64,000 bases of DNA from Gammaproteobacteria bacterium (GCA_027013145.1 JALUXX010000036.1:1-64000), one strand, 5' to 3'; shown: positions 31,208 through 40,010, counted from the stretch's first letter. The notes: a model not told the origin generated them from the sequence alone. Program-made: numbers and translations.

Positions 31208-32569
31208 TCAGGTCAGGAACAGGGTGGCGAGGCCGAGGAAGGAGAAGAACCCCATCACGTCGGTGACGGTGGTCAGCACCACCGCGCCGGCCAGCGCCGG
31301 GTCGATGCCCATGCGCCGCTCGATCAGCGGGATCGCCACGCCCGCGAGTGCGGCGCAGAGCAGGTTGATGATCATGGCCGCGCCGATGATGACGGCCAGG
31401 CGCAGGTCGTCGAACCACGCGACCACGACGGCGCCCACCACCACCGCCCAAAGCAGGCCGTTGGCCACCGCCACGAGGATCTCCTTAACCAGCAGCCAGC
31501 GCACGTTGGCGTCGCGCAACTGGTCGAGCGCCAGGCCACGTACCACCACGGTGAGCGTCTGGCTGCCGGCGATGCCGCCCATGCTCGCCACGATCGGCAT
31601 CAGCACGGCGAGTGCGACGACCTGGTGGATGGTGTGTTCGAACAGGCCCACCACCGAGGAGGCGAGGAAGGCGGTGGCGAGGTTGACGCCGAGCCAGATC
31701 GCACGCCGGCGGGTGGCGGGCAGCACGGGGGAGAAGAGGTCCTCCTCGCCGCCGAGACCTGTGAGGCTGAGCAGCGAGTGCTCGGCCTCGTCGCGGATGA
31801 CGTCGACGACGTCGTCGATGGTGATCCGTCCGAGCAGCCGGCCCTCCTCGTCGACGACCGGCGCCGAGACCAGGTCGTGGCGCTCGAAGCGGGCGGCGAC
31901 CTCGCGCGCCGGCATCGTCGCCGGGATCGGTTCGAGTTCGCGGTCCATGACCTCGGCCACGGTGAGGTCGGGGTCCTGGGTGAGCAGGGTGCTCAGCGGC
32001 AGCACGCCGAGGAAGCGGTCGAAGCGGTTGACGACCATCAGGCTGTCGGTGGCCTCCGGCAGCTCACCGCGCAGGCGCAGGTAGCGCAGCACGACGTCGA
32101 GAGTGACGTCGGCGCGCACCGTGATGGTGTCGGTGTTCATCAGCCCGCCGGCGCTGTCCTCGGGGTAGGAGAGCACCTTCTCCAGGCGGTGGCGGTTCTG
32201 CTGGTCCATGGAGCGCAGGACCTCGCCGATGACCGCGTTCGGCAGGCCCTGCAACAGATCGGCGAGGTCGTCGGTGTCGAGGCCCTCGGTGGCGGCGACC
32301 AGCTCGTGGGTCTCCATGCCCCGGATCAGGCCCGCGCGCACCTCGTCGTTGAGGTGCACGAGCACGTCGCCCTCGCTCTCCGGGCGCAGCAGTTCCCACA
32401 CGATCCGGCGCTGCGGACCGGGCATGGACTCGAGCAGGTCGGCGATCTCGGCCGGGTGCAGGTCGTTGACCATGCGCTGGAGCTTGCGCAGGGTGCCGCT
32501 CTCCAGGGCCTCGGCGGCGAGCCGGACGACGTCGCGCTGTTCGTCCCGGTTTTCGGCGGTTTCGGCCAT
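31208..32569 (-). CDS. mgtE: Magnesium transporter MgtE
   Basis: Mg2+-gated Mg2+ channel of the inner membrane. The product of about 453 residues has the N-terminal helical superhelix (DLHPAEIADLLESMPGPQRR), two CBS domains (VNRFDRFLGVLPLSTLL and APVVDEEGRLLGRITIDDV), and five transmembrane helices with VASMGGIAGSQTLTVVVRGL. The start is taken at ATG 32569 (MAETAENRDEQ). ATG 32581, four codons earlier, is equally possible, since neither has a strong ribosome-binding site. Upstream sequence is repeat-derived. Confidence 0.92.
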   Translation of the reverse strand: MAETAENRDEQRDVVRLAAEALESGTLRKLQRMVNDLHPAEIADLLESMPGPQRRIVWELLRPESEGDVLVHLNDEVRAGLIRGMETHELVAATEGLDTDDLADLLQGLPNAVIGEVLRSMDQQNRHRLEKVLSYPEDSAGGLMNTDTITVRADVTLDVVLRYLRLRGELPEATDSLMVVNRFDRFLGVLPLSTLLTQDPDLTVAEVMDRELEPIPATMPAREVAARFERHDLVSAPVVDEEGRLLGRITIDDVVDVIRDEAEHSLLSLTGLGGEEDLFSPVLPATRRRAIWLGVNLATAFLASSVVGLFEHTIHQVVALAVLMPIVASMGGIAGSQTLTVVVRGLALDQLRDANVRWLLVKEILVAVANGLLWAVVVGAVVVAWFDDLRLAVIIGAAMIINLLCAALAGVAIPLIERRMGIDPALAGAVVLTTVTDVMGFFSFLGLATLFLT

Positions 32570-32649
32570 GGCGGATCGCATTTTCAGGGGGTTGCGGAGA
32601 CCGCGGCCAGTGTATCGGGGATCGGGGGTACGGTCCACGCGCGCCGGGC

Positions 32650-32830
32650 CCGCGCGGGATGGGGGCGGCGGTGGGGTTTGCCGGACCGATGCGGCGTGGC
32701 ACGTAGGCGGCGGCGGGCGGCGGTGTAGGGCCGGGCTTGCCCGGCCGATGCGGCGTGGCACGGAGGTGGCGGTGGGCGGCGGTGTAGGGCCGGGCTTGCC
32801 CGGCCGATGCGGTCTGGCACGCAGGCGGCG
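32650..32830. repeat. 59-bp tandem repeats carrying the GGGCCGGGCTTGCCCGG palindrome
   Basis: The marker GATGCGG recurs at 32688, 32747 and 32806, a 59-bp period. Two of the three units contain GGGCCGGGCTTGCCCGG, the same palindrome as in the 116-bp array at 21319-21942. No gene is visible between mgtE and 33091. Confidence 0.8.
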
Positions 32831-32839
32831 GTGGATGTC

Positions 32840-32911
32840 GGGGTCGGAGTCACCGCCCGCGGGCGTCGCGGTGCCTTGGGGCCTCTTCCACCGGGCGCTG
32901 ACTCCGACCCC
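32840..32911. repeat. GGGGTC-family inverted-repeat element
   Basis: GGGGTCGGAGTCACCGCCCG at the left end pairs with GGGCGCTGACTCCGACCCC at the right end, with one bulge/mismatch region. It is the same family as 21951-22023. Confidence 0.75.
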
Positions 32912-32934
32912 TGTCGTGCGGCACGGTTGGATCT

Positions 32935-33007
32935 GGGGTCGGAGTCGTCGCGCGGAGGAGGCGGCGGCGGGGTGCTACGGGGCGTGAGGCGCGACGACTC
33001 TGACCCC
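32935..33007. repeat. GGGGTC-family inverted-repeat element, variant arms
   Basis: GGGGTCGGAGTCGTCGCGC (32935-32953) pairs with GCGCGACGACTCTGACCCC (32989-33007). The tip GGGGTC-(A/G)GAGTC is shared with the other copies, but the inner arm is GTCGCGC rather than ACCGCCC, defining a second subtype (also at 33925-33997). Confidence 0.75.
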
Positions 33008-33038
33008 GGGCATGGAGGCGGCGGTGGGTGTCGGTGTA

Positions 33039-33057
33039 GGGCCGGGCTTGCCCGGCC
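33039..33057. repeat. Solitary GGGCCGGGCTTGCCCGGCC palindrome
   Basis: A perfect palindromic copy of the REP-like core, situated just beyond the 3' end of the small gene at 33091-33492. Confidence 0.6.
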
Positions 33058-33090
33058 GGCGCCGCGGATCGGGGCGGGCGTCGGGCTACG

Positions 33091-33492
33091 CTATCCGGCG
33101 CGGGGCGGGTCGTCGAGGACCAACACGCCGCAGCAGCGCAGGTACTCGATGAGCGGCTCGGGGTCGGCGCTGTGGCAGCGCCAGAAGAGGTGCTCGAAGC
33201 TGTGCCGACGGATGGCCGCCTGTGACGGGGCGTCGCATTCGGGTCGCGGATCCGGGCCGGGGAGCAGGTTTCCGCTCAGGGTCGCGGCGACCTGCCTCGA
33301 TCCGTGGCGGGTGGCGACGGTGACATGCAGTCGCGCCCGCGCTGCCGGTTCGGCGGCGTGGGGGTCGAGGATGATCGCCCAGTCGACGGCGCGTCCGTCC
33401 GACTCCGCGGCGACGGCCTCGGCGGTGCTCTCCAGGGTCCGACGCGCCCAGCGGCGCGGCGCGGGGCCTGCCGGCGGCGGTGCGGGTTTCAC
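33091..33492 (-). CDS. Unknown protein coupled to an XRE regulator
   Basis: A 133-residue protein whose GTG start (33492-33490) overlaps the stop codon of the XRE gene, implying translational coupling. After a Pro/Ala-rich start it has RRTLESTAEAVAAESDGRAV, WAIILDPHAAEPAARARLHVTVATRHG and HSFEHLFWRCHSADPEPLIEYLRCCGVLVLDD. I recognise no domain; the paired cysteines near the end may be structural. It may modulate the regulator or be the effector of the pair; that is speculation. Reading further upstream in this frame only shadows the XRE gene. Confidence 0.6.
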   Translation of the reverse strand: MKPAPPPAGPAPRRWARRTLESTAEAVAAESDGRAVDWAIILDPHAAEPAARARLHVTVATRHGSRQVAATLSGNLLPGPDPRPECDAPSQAAIRRHSFEHLFWRCHSADPEPLIEYLRCCGVLVLDDPPRAG

Positions 33493-33734
33493 CGCCCGGG
33501 TTCCCCCGGCGGTGCGGTGTCGGGTTCCGTGAGCAGGTCGCGGATCGGCACGCCGAGGGCCTGGGCGATCCGCTCGATGTTGTCGAGGCTGATGTTGCGC
33601 TCGGCGCGCTCGACCGAACCGATGTAGCTGCGGTGCAGTCCGCTCAGTTCCGCGAGCACCTCCTGGGACCATCCGCGGCAACGGCGCAGGAGTCGGATGC
33701 GTTGGGCGAGGCGGGTTCGGGCGCGATCCTCCAT
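33489..33734 (-). CDS. Small XRE-family transcriptional regulator
   Basis: An 81-residue protein that is essentially one lambda-repressor-like helix-turn-helix: RIRLLRRCRGWSQEVLAELS, GLHRSYIGSVERAERNISLD, NIERIAQALGVPIRDLL. It closely resembles the second XRE protein at 34338-34646. The layout also recalls controller proteins of restriction-modification systems, but no such enzyme is present. The ATG at 33734 is chosen because the longer frame upstream runs through repeats. A 7-bp inverted repeat lies just upstream and may be its operator. Confidence 0.8.
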   Translation of the reverse strand: MEDRARTRLAQRIRLLRRCRGWSQEVLAELSGLHRSYIGSVERAERNISLDNIERIAQALGVPIRDLLTEPDTAPPGEPGR

Positions 33735-33745
33735 AGGCTGTATTC

Positions 33746-33766
33746 CAGGGAGAATGGCCCTCCCTG
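33746..33766. promoter_or_regulatory. Inverted repeat, candidate operator of the XRE gene
   Basis: CAGGGAG (33746-33752) and CTCCCTG (33760-33766) are perfect inverted arms spaced by 7 bases, ending 11 bp upstream of the XRE start codon. The symmetry and position fit autoregulation by the small XRE protein, but no binding data exist. Confidence 0.35.
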
Positions 33767-33830
33767 TCGACGGGAAAAACGTATCAATCTGGCGTAGATA
33801 AGTGGCATGCGGGAGGCGGCGGTGGGTGCC

Positions 33831-33902
33831 GGGGTCAGAGTCACCGCCCGCGGGCGTTGCGGGGCCTTGCGACGTTTCCCGCCGGGCGCTGACTCCGACC
33901 CC
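33831..33902. repeat. GGGGTC-family inverted-repeat element
   Basis: GGGGTCAGAGTCACCGCCCG pairs with GGGCGCTGACTCCGACCCC. It is nearly identical throughout to the copy at 34024-34095, including the GTTGCGGGGCCTTGCGACG centre. Confidence 0.8.
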
Positions 33903-33924
33903 TGTCGTGCGGCGCGTTGGAGCT

Positions 33925-33997
33925 GGGGTCGGAGTCGTCGCGCGGAGGAGGAAGCGGCGGGGTGCTACGGGGCGAGGGGCGTGACGACTCTGACCCC
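33925..33997. repeat. GGGGTC-family inverted-repeat element, GTCGCGC subtype
   Basis: Starts GGGGTCGGAGTCGTCGCGC and ends GTGACGACTCTGACCCC. It closely resembles 32935-33007, including the GGGTGCTACGGGGCG centre. Confidence 0.8.
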
Positions 33998-34023
33998 CGG
34001 GCACGGAGGCGGCGGCGGGTGCC

Positions 34024-34095
34024 GGGGTCAGAGTCACCGCCCGCGGGCGTTGCGGGGCCTTGCGACGTTTCCCGCCGGGCGCTGACTCCGACCCC
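34024..34095. repeat. GGGGTC-family inverted-repeat element
   Basis: A near-exact second copy of the element at 33831-33902, in the same orientation. The two are separated by the variant element at 33925-33997, so the three form a small alternating cluster. Confidence 0.8.
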
Positions 34096-34100
34096 TGAAG

Positions 34101-34200
34101 CGATGTGGTTCGGATCCGGTTTCGTCGGCGGGCCGAGGCTCACCCTACAGGGGGCCGGATCGGCGTGGGAGGTGGGGTAGGGCCGGGCTTGCCCGGCCGC
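34101..34200. repeat. Single diverged copy of the 116-bp repeat unit
   Basis: Begins CGATGTGGTTCGGATC and contains GGCGGGCCGAGGC and then GGGCCGGGCTTGCCCGG, in the same order and strand as the tandem array at 21319-21942. It is diverged and about 15 bp shorter. Confidence 0.7.
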
Positions 34201-34238
34201 CGCCGTGGATCGGGGGCGCGCAGGCGGCGGTGGGTGTC

Positions 34239-34311
34239 GGGGTCAGGGGTCACCGCCCGCGGGCGTTGCCGGGTCTTGTGACGTTTTCCACCGGGCGCTG
34301 ACTCCGACCCC
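34239..34311. repeat. GGGGTC-family inverted-repeat element
   Basis: Starts GGGGTCAGGGGTCACCGCCC and ends GCGCTGACTCCGACCCC. The left arm carries extra changes relative to other copies. It lies 26 bp beyond the 3' end of the second XRE gene. Confidence 0.7.
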
Positions 34312-34337
34312 GGTCCTGCGCCGATCGAGACCCGGCG

Positions 34338-34646
34338 TCAGGAGGCGGGGCGCAGGGCGTAGGCCCGGCGGCGTTCTTCGATCCGGTGCGGCGCCAGGGC
34401 GCGGAGCACGGCCGGTTCGATGTCGTCGAGGAGGACGGAGACGGGGAGATCGAAGGCGCCGGCGATCTTCTCGATGTTGTCGAGGCTGATGTTGCGCTCG
34501 GCGCGTTCGACCGCGCCGATGTAGGTGCGGTGCAGCCCGCTCAGGGCCGCGAGGGTCTCCTGCGACCAGCCGCGGGCGATGCGCAACAGCCGCACCCGGC
34601 GGGCGAGCCGGCGGCGGGCGCTGTGGGGTCGGCCGGATCCGTACAT
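34338..34646 (-). CDS. Small XRE-family transcriptional regulator, paralog
   Basis: A 102-residue protein beginning MYGSGRPHSARRRL, then a single helix-turn-helix (RVRLLRIARGWSQETLAALS, GLHRTYIGAVERAERNISLD, NIEKIAGAFDLPVSVLLDD) and a basic C-terminal tail. The HTH is very similar to that of the neighbouring XRE gene, so the two arose by duplication. ATG 34646 is well placed behind a near-consensus promoter (34726-34754). It lies downstream of fba on the same strand but behind the fba terminator, so it has its own transcription unit. Confidence 0.82.
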   Translation of the reverse strand: MYGSGRPHSARRRLARRVRLLRIARGWSQETLAALSGLHRTYIGAVERAERNISLDNIEKIAGAFDLPVSVLLDDIEPAVLRALAPHRIEERRRAYALRPAS

Positions 34647-34725
34647 CGCGATTCCTTTCGCAGGTGCCCGACGGCGCCTGCCCCACTCTCGCGCGGGGGT
34701 GTCCGCCACGGGCGATGCCCAAGTT

Positions 34726-34754
34726 ACATAACGCGGGCGTCGCACCCCTGTCAA
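34726..34754 (-). promoter_or_regulatory. Sigma70-type promoter for the XRE gene
   Basis: On the minus strand TTGACA (34754-34749) is followed after exactly 17 bases by TTATGT (34731-34726). The start codon lies 80 bp further on. An imperfect inverted repeat (34660-34681, GCAGGTGCC / GGCGCCTGC) between them could be an operator. Confidence 0.6.
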
Positions 34755-34774
34755 GCGCCCGCCTCCGCCGGGCC

Positions 34775-34805
34775 AAAAGGAAAGGGCGGGTTTCCCCGCC
34801 CTTTC
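34775..34805 (-). terminator. Intrinsic terminator after fba
   Basis: Read on the minus strand, GAAAGGGCGGG, a 4-base loop and CCCGCCCTTTC form a perfect 11-bp stem followed by CCTTTT. It lies 26 bp past the fba stop and closes the tkt-gap-pgk-pyk-fba operon. Confidence 0.8.
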
Positions 34806-34831
34806 GCGACGCGCCGATGGTGCCGCAGGCG

Positions 34832-35896
34832 TCAGTTGACGCGCGGGTCGAGCTCGCCGCTCTCGTAGCGCCGCACCATCTCCTCGAGGCCGATGACCTT
34901 GATCTTGGAGGCGTTGCCGGCGGTTCCGAAGGACTCGTAGCGGGCCTTGCAGATCGCCTTCATGCCCTTGGTCGAGGCGGTCAGCCACTTGCGCGGGTCG
35001 AACTCCTTCTTGTTCTCCGCGAGGAACTTGCGCACCGCGCCGGTGGAGGCCATGCGCAGGTCGGTGTCGATGTTGACCTTGCGCACGCCGTGCTTGATGC
35101 CTTCCTGGATCTCCTCGACGGGAACGCCGTAGGTCTCGCCCATGTCGCCGCCGTAGGTGTTGATGATCTCGAGCCAGTCCTGCGGTACGGAGGAGGAACC
35201 GTGCATCACCAGGTGCGTGTCCGGGATCCGCGCGTGGATCTCCTTGACGCGGTCGATGGCGAGGATGTCGCCGGTCGGCGGGCGGGTGAACTTGTAGGCG
35301 CCGTGGCTGGTGCCGATGGCGATGGCGAGGGCGTCGACGCCGGTCTGCTTGACGAAGTCCGCGGCCTGCTCGGGGTCGGTGAGGAGCTGGTCGTGGGACA
35401 ATTTGCCCTCGGCGCCGGAGCCGTCCTCTTCGCCGGCCATGCCGGTCTCGAGGGACCCGAGACAGCCCAGCTCGCCTTCGACCGACACGCCGCAGGCGTG
35501 GGCCATCTCCACCGTGCGCCGCGTGACGTCGGCGTTGTACTCGTAGGTGGCCGGGGTCTTCATGTCCTCGAGCAGGGAGCCGTCCATCATCACCGAGGTG
35601 AAACCGAGCTGGATGGACCGCTGGCACACCCAGGGGGAGGCGCCGTGGTCCTGGTGCATGACGATGGGGATGTGCGGCCACTGTTCGGCGGCGGCGAGGA
35701 TCAGGTGGCGCAGGAACTGGGACTTGGCGTATTTGCGGGCGCCGGCCGAGGCCTGCACGATCACCGGGCTGTCGGTCTCGTCGGCGGCCTCCATGATCGC
35801 GTGGATCTGTTCCATGTTGTTGACGTTGAAGGCCGGCACGCCGTAGCCGTGCTCGGCGGCGTGGTCCAGGAGCTGTCGCAGCGTGATCAGGGCCAT
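34832..35896 (-). CDS. fba: Class II fructose-bisphosphate aldolase (Calvin-cycle type)
   Basis: Condenses glyceraldehyde-3-phosphate and dihydroxyacetone phosphate to fructose-1,6-bisphosphate, and can also make sedoheptulose bisphosphate in the Calvin cycle. The 354-residue protein has the zinc ligands in [23 protein letters not shown] and VMHGSSSVP, and the long-form layout typical of CbbA/Fda of autotrophs ([20 protein letters not shown]). It is last in the operon, 177 bp after pyk, and is followed by a clear terminator. Confidence 0.95.
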   Translation of the reverse strand: MALITLRQLLDHAAEHGYGVPAFNVNNMEQIHAIMEAADETDSPVIVQASAGARKYAKSQFLRHLILAAAEQWPHIPIVMHQDHGASPWVCQRSIQLGFTSVMMDGSLLEDMKTPATYEYNADVTRRTVEMAHACGVSVEGELGCLGSLETGMAGEEDGSGAEGKLSHDQLLTDPEQAADFVKQTGVDALAIAIGTSHGAYKFTRPPTGDILAIDRVKEIHARIPDTHLVMHGSSSVPQDWLEIINTYGGDMGETYGVPVEEIQEGIKHGVRKVNIDTDLRMASTGAVRKFLAENKKEFDPRKWLTASTKGMKAICKARYESFGTAGNASKIKVIGLEEMVRRYESGELDPRVN

Positions 35897-36073
35897 GGTG
35901 ATCTCTCTCCCGTGGGGTTCGTCGTTGGGTTTCGGAAGCGGATGGGGTCGAAAGTCGAGGCGCGTATTCTAGCAGGAATGGCCGCGGGCGCCCAAAGCCC
36001 GCCGCGGCGGCGCCCTTCGTCGCGCCCGCCGGCAATAACCCCGAAATCGATGCGGGTGCAGGTCGCCCGCGCG

Positions 36074-37525
36074 TCAATCTTCCGGCAACACCATGTCGCC
36101 GACGCGGACGATCTTCATGGCGTTGGTCCCGCCGCTCACCCCCGTGAGGTCCCCCTTGGTGATGATGACCAGATCCCCCTCGCGCACGGCGCCGCGACGC
36201 ATCAGCTCGTCGATGACCTCCTTGTTCACCAGCGCGTGGTCCTTGGTGGTCACGTCGAAGGTGATCGGGTAGACGCCGCGGTAGAGCGTGACCTTGCGGC
36301 GGGTCTCCACGTGGCGGGTGAGGGCGTAGATGGGGATGCCGGAGCTGACGCGCGACATCCACAGACAAGTGGAGCCCGACTCGGTCAGGGCGGCGATCGC
36401 GCGTACCCCGAGGTGGTTCGCCGTGTACATCGAGGCCATCGCAATGGCCTCGTCGATGCGGCTGAACTGGCTGTCGGCGCGCGGGTCCGCGATCGGGCGG
36501 TGGATCCGGTAGCGCTCGGCCCCGCGGCACACACGGTCCATGGCGGCGACCGCCTTGGCGGGGTATTTCCCGGTGGCCGTCTCCGCGGAGAGCATCACCG
36601 CATCGGTCCCGTCGAGGACGGCGTTGGCGACGTCGAACACCTCGGCCCGCGTCGGGATCTGGCTCTCCACCATCGACTGCATCATCTGCGTGGCGGTGAT
36701 CACGACCCGGCTGGTCGCGCGCGCCTGGCGGATGATGAGCTTCTGGACCGCGGTCAGCTCCGCGTCCCCGATCTCCACGCCGAGGTCGCCGCGGGCGATC
36801 ATCACCGCATCGGCGGCGTTGAGGATGCCGTCGAGCGCCTCCACGGCCTCGGCACGCTCGATCTTCGCGATGATCGCGCCGTGGCCGCCGGCGGCGCGCA
36901 GCAGGCGGCGCGCCTCTTCGACGTCCTCGGCGTTGCGCGGAAACGAAACCGCCAGGTAGTCCGCGCCCATCTCCGCGGCGGCGCGGATGTCGACGCGGTC
37001 CTTCTCGGTGAGCGCGGTTGCCGACAGGCCGCCGCCCTGGCGGTTGATCCCCTTGTGGTTGGACAGTTCGCCGCCGACCACCACGCGGCAGTGGATGCGC
37101 CCCTCGGAGACGTCCTCGACCCACAACACCAGTTGTCCGTCGTCGAGCAGCAGCGTGTCCCCGCGCTTGACGTCGCCCGGCAGCGCCTTGTAGGTGATGC
37201 CGACGCCCTCGCGGCTGCCCTCGTCCGGGCCCAGGTTGGCGTCGAGTACGAAGGAGCCGCCTTCCTCGAGCACGACGGGGCGGCCGCCCCGGAAGCGCTC
37301 GATGCGGATCTTCGGGCCCTGCAGATCGGCGATGATCCCGACGTGACGCCCATGGGCGCGCGCGCGGGCGCGCACCTCCTCGGCGCGGCGCAGGTGTTCT
37401 TCATGCGTGCCGTGGGAGAAGTTGAGGCGTACCACGTCCACGCCCGCCTGGATCACGGCGTCCAGGACGCCCGGGTTGTCGGTGGCGGGGCCGAGGGTCG
37501 CTACGATCTTGGTGCGTCTGAGCAT
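36074..37525 (-). CDS. pyk: Pyruvate kinase
   Basis: Converts phosphoenolpyruvate and ADP to pyruvate and ATP, draining fixed carbon to biosynthesis. The 483-residue protein begins MLRRTKIVATLGPATDNPG, with RLNFSHGTHEEH, the signature IIAKIERAEAVEALDGIL, MIARGDLGVEI and ATQMMQSM. ATG 37525 fits family starts; upstream sequence is an intergenic hairpin. Placing pyk between pgk and fba in a cbb operon is known from several chemolithoautotrophs. Confidence 0.96.
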   Translation of the reverse strand: MLRRTKIVATLGPATDNPGVLDAVIQAGVDVVRLNFSHGTHEEHLRRAEEVRARARAHGRHVGIIADLQGPKIRIERFRGGRPVVLEEGGSFVLDANLGPDEGSREGVGITYKALPGDVKRGDTLLLDDGQLVLWVEDVSEGRIHCRVVVGGELSNHKGINRQGGGLSATALTEKDRVDIRAAAEMGADYLAVSFPRNAEDVEEARRLLRAAGGHGAIIAKIERAEAVEALDGILNAADAVMIARGDLGVEIGDAELTAVQKLIIRQARATSRVVITATQMMQSMVESQIPTRAEVFDVANAVLDGTDAVMLSAETATGKYPAKAVAAMDRVCRGAERYRIHRPIADPRADSQFSRIDEAIAMASMYTANHLGVRAIAALTESGSTCLWMSRVSSGIPIYALTRHVETRRKVTLYRGVYPITFDVTTKDHALVNKEVIDELMRRGAVREGDLVIITKGDLTGVSGGTNAMKIVRVGDMVLPED

Positions 37526-37540
37526 GGCGGGTCGTTTCCG

Positions 37541-37573
37541 GTCCCGCGCCCGCCGCATCGGCGGGCGCGGGAC
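37541..37573 (-). other. Perfect 15-bp hairpin in the pgk-pyk gap
   Basis: GTCCCGCGCCCGCCG and its exact reverse complement are separated by only three bases. There is no T-run in the direction of transcription, so it is more likely an RNA stabiliser or processing element than a terminator. Confidence 0.6.
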
Positions 37574-37603
37574 GATCACAGGCGGGGCGCGCGTCCCCGG
37601 GGC

Positions 37604-38782
37604 TCAGCCCTTGGCGCGCTGCTCCAGGATCTCGACGGCGGGCAGCTTCTTGCCTTCGAGGAATTCCAGGAACGCGCCGCCGCCGGTGGAGATATAGGAG
37701 ACGTCGTCGGCGATTCCGTACTTGGCGATGGCCGCGAGTGTATCGCCGCCGCCGGCGATCGAGAAGGCCGGGCTCTTGGCGATGGCCAGCGCCAGGTGGC
37801 GGGTGCCCTCGCCGAACTGGTCGAACTCGAACACCCCGACCGGGCCGTTCCAGACGATGGTCCCCGCCGTCTCGAGAATCTCCGCGAAGCGCGCCGAGGT
37901 CTTCGGGCCCACGTCGAAGATCATGTCGTCGTCGGCGACCTCGTCGACCGCCTTGAGTTCGGCCTTCGCCGTCTCGGAGAACTCCTTGCCGACGACGACG
38001 TCCTCGGGTACCGGGATTTCGGCGCCGCGCGCGGCGGCCTGCTCGGTGAGGCGTTTGGCCTCGTCCACCAGATCCTTTTCGTACAGGGACTTGCCGACGC
38101 CGTGCCCGGCCGCGGCGATGAAGGTGTTGGCGATGCCGCCGCCGACGATGAGCCGGTCGACCTTGCGCGAGAGCGATTCGAGCACGGTCAGTTTGGTGGA
38201 GACCTTCGAGCCGCCGACGATGGCGACCATCGGACGGGCGGGCTTGTCCAGGGCCTTGCCCAGGGCCTCGAGTTCGGCCGCCAGGAGCGGTCCCGCGCAG
38301 GCGACCGGCGCGTACTTGGCCACGCCGTGGGTGGAGGCCTGGGCGCGGTGCGCGGTGCCGAAGGCATCCATGACGAAGATGTCGCAAAGGGCGGCGAGCC
38401 GGCGCGCGAGGGCGTCGTCGTTTTTCTTCTCGCCTTTGTTGAAGCGCACGTTCTCCAGCAGCACGACCTCGCCCGCGCCGACCTCGACGCCGTCGAGATA
38501 GTCACGGACCACGCGTACGGGCGTACCGAGGAGTTCGCCGAGATGTGCGGCCACGGGGGCGAGCGAGGCCTTCTCGTCGAAGGATCCTTCCTCGGGACGT
38601 CCCAGGTGCGACATGAGCATGACGTGCGCGCCCGCGTCGCGCGCCGCGCGGATCGTGGGCAGGCTGGCGCGGATGCGGGTGTCGTCGCCGACCTTGCCGT
38701 CCTTGAGCGGCACGTTGAGGTCTTCACGGATCAGCACCCGTTTCCCGGCGAGATCGAGATCGGTCATCTTGACCACGGACAT
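37604..38782 (-). CDS. pgk: Phosphoglycerate kinase
   Basis: Phosphorylates 3-phosphoglycerate with ATP, the first reductive step after rubisco. The 392-residue protein shows [15 protein letters not shown], the signature-type [48 protein letters not shown] and [16 protein letters not shown] 38782 begins [15 protein letters not shown], matching the family. It lies between gap (124 bp upstream) and pyk (78 bp downstream), both gaps containing hairpins. Confidence 0.97.
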   Translation of the reverse strand: MSVVKMTDLDLAGKRVLIREDLNVPLKDGKVGDDTRIRASLPTIRAARDAGAHVMLMSHLGRPEEGSFDEKASLAPVAAHLGELLGTPVRVVRDYLDGVEVGAGEVVLLENVRFNKGEKKNDDALARRLAALCDIFVMDAFGTAHRAQASTHGVAKYAPVACAGPLLAAELEALGKALDKPARPMVAIVGGSKVSTKLTVLESLSRKVDRLIVGGGIANTFIAAAGHGVGKSLYEKDLVDEAKRLTEQAAARGAEIPVPEDVVVGKEFSETAKAELKAVDEVADDDMIFDVGPKTSARFAEILETAGTIVWNGPVGVFEFDQFGEGTRHLALAIAKSPAFSIAGGGDTLAAIAKYGIADDVSYISTGGGAFLEFLEGKKLPAVEILEQRAKG

Positions 38783-38870
38783 GGGCGGTCTCCTGCGTTC
38801 GAAAGTTATGCGGTGCGAAAAGGGATTGGGTGAGACGCGGATCTCAACCAATGCCTCTCGATGGAGGCGG

Positions 38871-38896
38871 GCGCCCGGCGACTGCGCGCCGGGCGC
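38871..38896 (-). other. Perfect 10-bp hairpin in the gap-pgk gap
   Basis: GCGCCCGGCG and CGCCGGGCGC flank a 6-base loop, 10 bp past the gap stop codon. No T-run follows in the transcribed direction. Confidence 0.55.
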
Positions 38897-38906
38897 CGCT
38901 CCGATC

Positions 38907-39920
38907 CTACTTCGCCTTCATCAGGGCGATGGTCGTATCCAGCATGCGGTTGGAGAACCCCCACTCGTTGTCATACCACGACAGGACCTTCACGAGCTTG
39001 CCGTCGATCACCTTGGTGAGCGAGGCGTCGTAGGTCGAGGAGACGGAGGAGTGATTGAAGTCCATGGAGACCAGGGGCTCCTCGTTGTAGGCGAGGATGC
39101 CCTTGAGTTCCCCGTCGGCGGCCTCCTTCATGATCGCGTCGATCTCGTCCTTGGAGGTCTCGCGCGCGGCCTCGAAGGTCAGGTCCACCACCGACACGTT
39201 GATGGTCGGCACGCGCATCGCGAAGCCGTCGAGCTTGCCGTTGAGTTCGGGCAGCACCAGGCCGACCGCCGCGGCGGCACCGGTCTTGGTCGGGATCTGG
39301 GACATCGTCGCGGAGCGGGCGCGACGCAGGTCCTTGTGATAGACGTCCGTGAGGACCTGATCGTTGGTGTAGGAGTGGATGGTGGTCATCAGGCCGCGCA
39401 CCAGACCGATGGAGCGGTGCAGAGGCTTGACCATCGGCGCCAGGCAGTTGGTGGTGCACGAGGCGTTGGAGATCACCGTGTGCGAGGCCTTCAGGGTGTC
39501 GTGGTTGACGCCGTAGACGATGGTCGCGTCCACGTCCTTGCCGCCCGGGGCGGAGATGATCACCTTCTTCGCGCCGGCCTTGAGGTGCGCCGATGCCTTC
39601 TCCTTGCTGGTGAAAAGCCCGGTGCACTCCATGACGACGTCGACGCCGAGCTTGCCCCAGGGCAGGCGGCTCGGATCGCGCTCGGAGACGACCTGGATCT
39701 TGTGCCCGTTGACGTTGAGGTACTCGCCCTCGACCGCGACCGTACCCGGGAACTTGCCGTGCACCGTGTCGTAGCGGGTGAGATGGGCGTTGGTGTTGGC
39801 GTCGCCCAGGTCGTTGAGCGCCACGATCTGGATTTCATTGGTGCGCCCGGCCTCGTAGAGCGCGCGCAGCACGTTGCGTCCGATTCGGCCGTAGCCGTTG
39901 ATAGCCACTTTGATCGCCAT
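38907..39920 (-). CDS. gap: Glyceraldehyde-3-phosphate dehydrogenase, type I
   Basis: Reduces 1,3-bisphosphoglycerate to glyceraldehyde-3-phosphate in the Calvin cycle (reverse in glycolysis). The 337-residue protein has the Rossmann start [19 protein letters not shown] and the catalytic Cys155 in [12 protein letters not shown]. It also has [40 protein letters not shown] and the C-terminal [13 protein letters not shown]. Coenzyme preference (NAD or NADP) cannot be fixed by eye. Position between tkt and pgk supports a Calvin-cycle role. Confidence 0.97.
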   Translation of the reverse strand: MAIKVAINGYGRIGRNVLRALYEAGRTNEIQIVALNDLGDANTNAHLTRYDTVHGKFPGTVAVEGEYLNVNGHKIQVVSERDPSRLPWGKLGVDVVMECTGLFTSKEKASAHLKAGAKKVIISAPGGKDVDATIVYGVNHDTLKASHTVISNASCTTNCLAPMVKPLHRSIGLVRGLMTTIHSYTNDQVLTDVYHKDLRRARSATMSQIPTKTGAAAAVGLVLPELNGKLDGFAMRVPTINVSVVDLTFEAARETSKDEIDAIMKEAADGELKGILAYNEEPLVSMDFNHSSVSSTYDASLTKVIDGKLVKVLSWYDNEWGFSNRMLDTTIALMKAK

Positions 39921-40010
39921 GTCCCGATCTCCGTACAGTTTTAGTGATAAGGGTGGGTTGCACCCCGCGGGGCGCGAAAATCGGCGGACCCCTCCCTCCC
40001 GGGTTCCGCG

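Noticed and set aside
33489-34646. Restriction-modification controller proteins
   Set aside because: The two XRE proteins resemble C proteins in size and layout, but no methyltransferase or endonuclease gene of that kind is adjacent.
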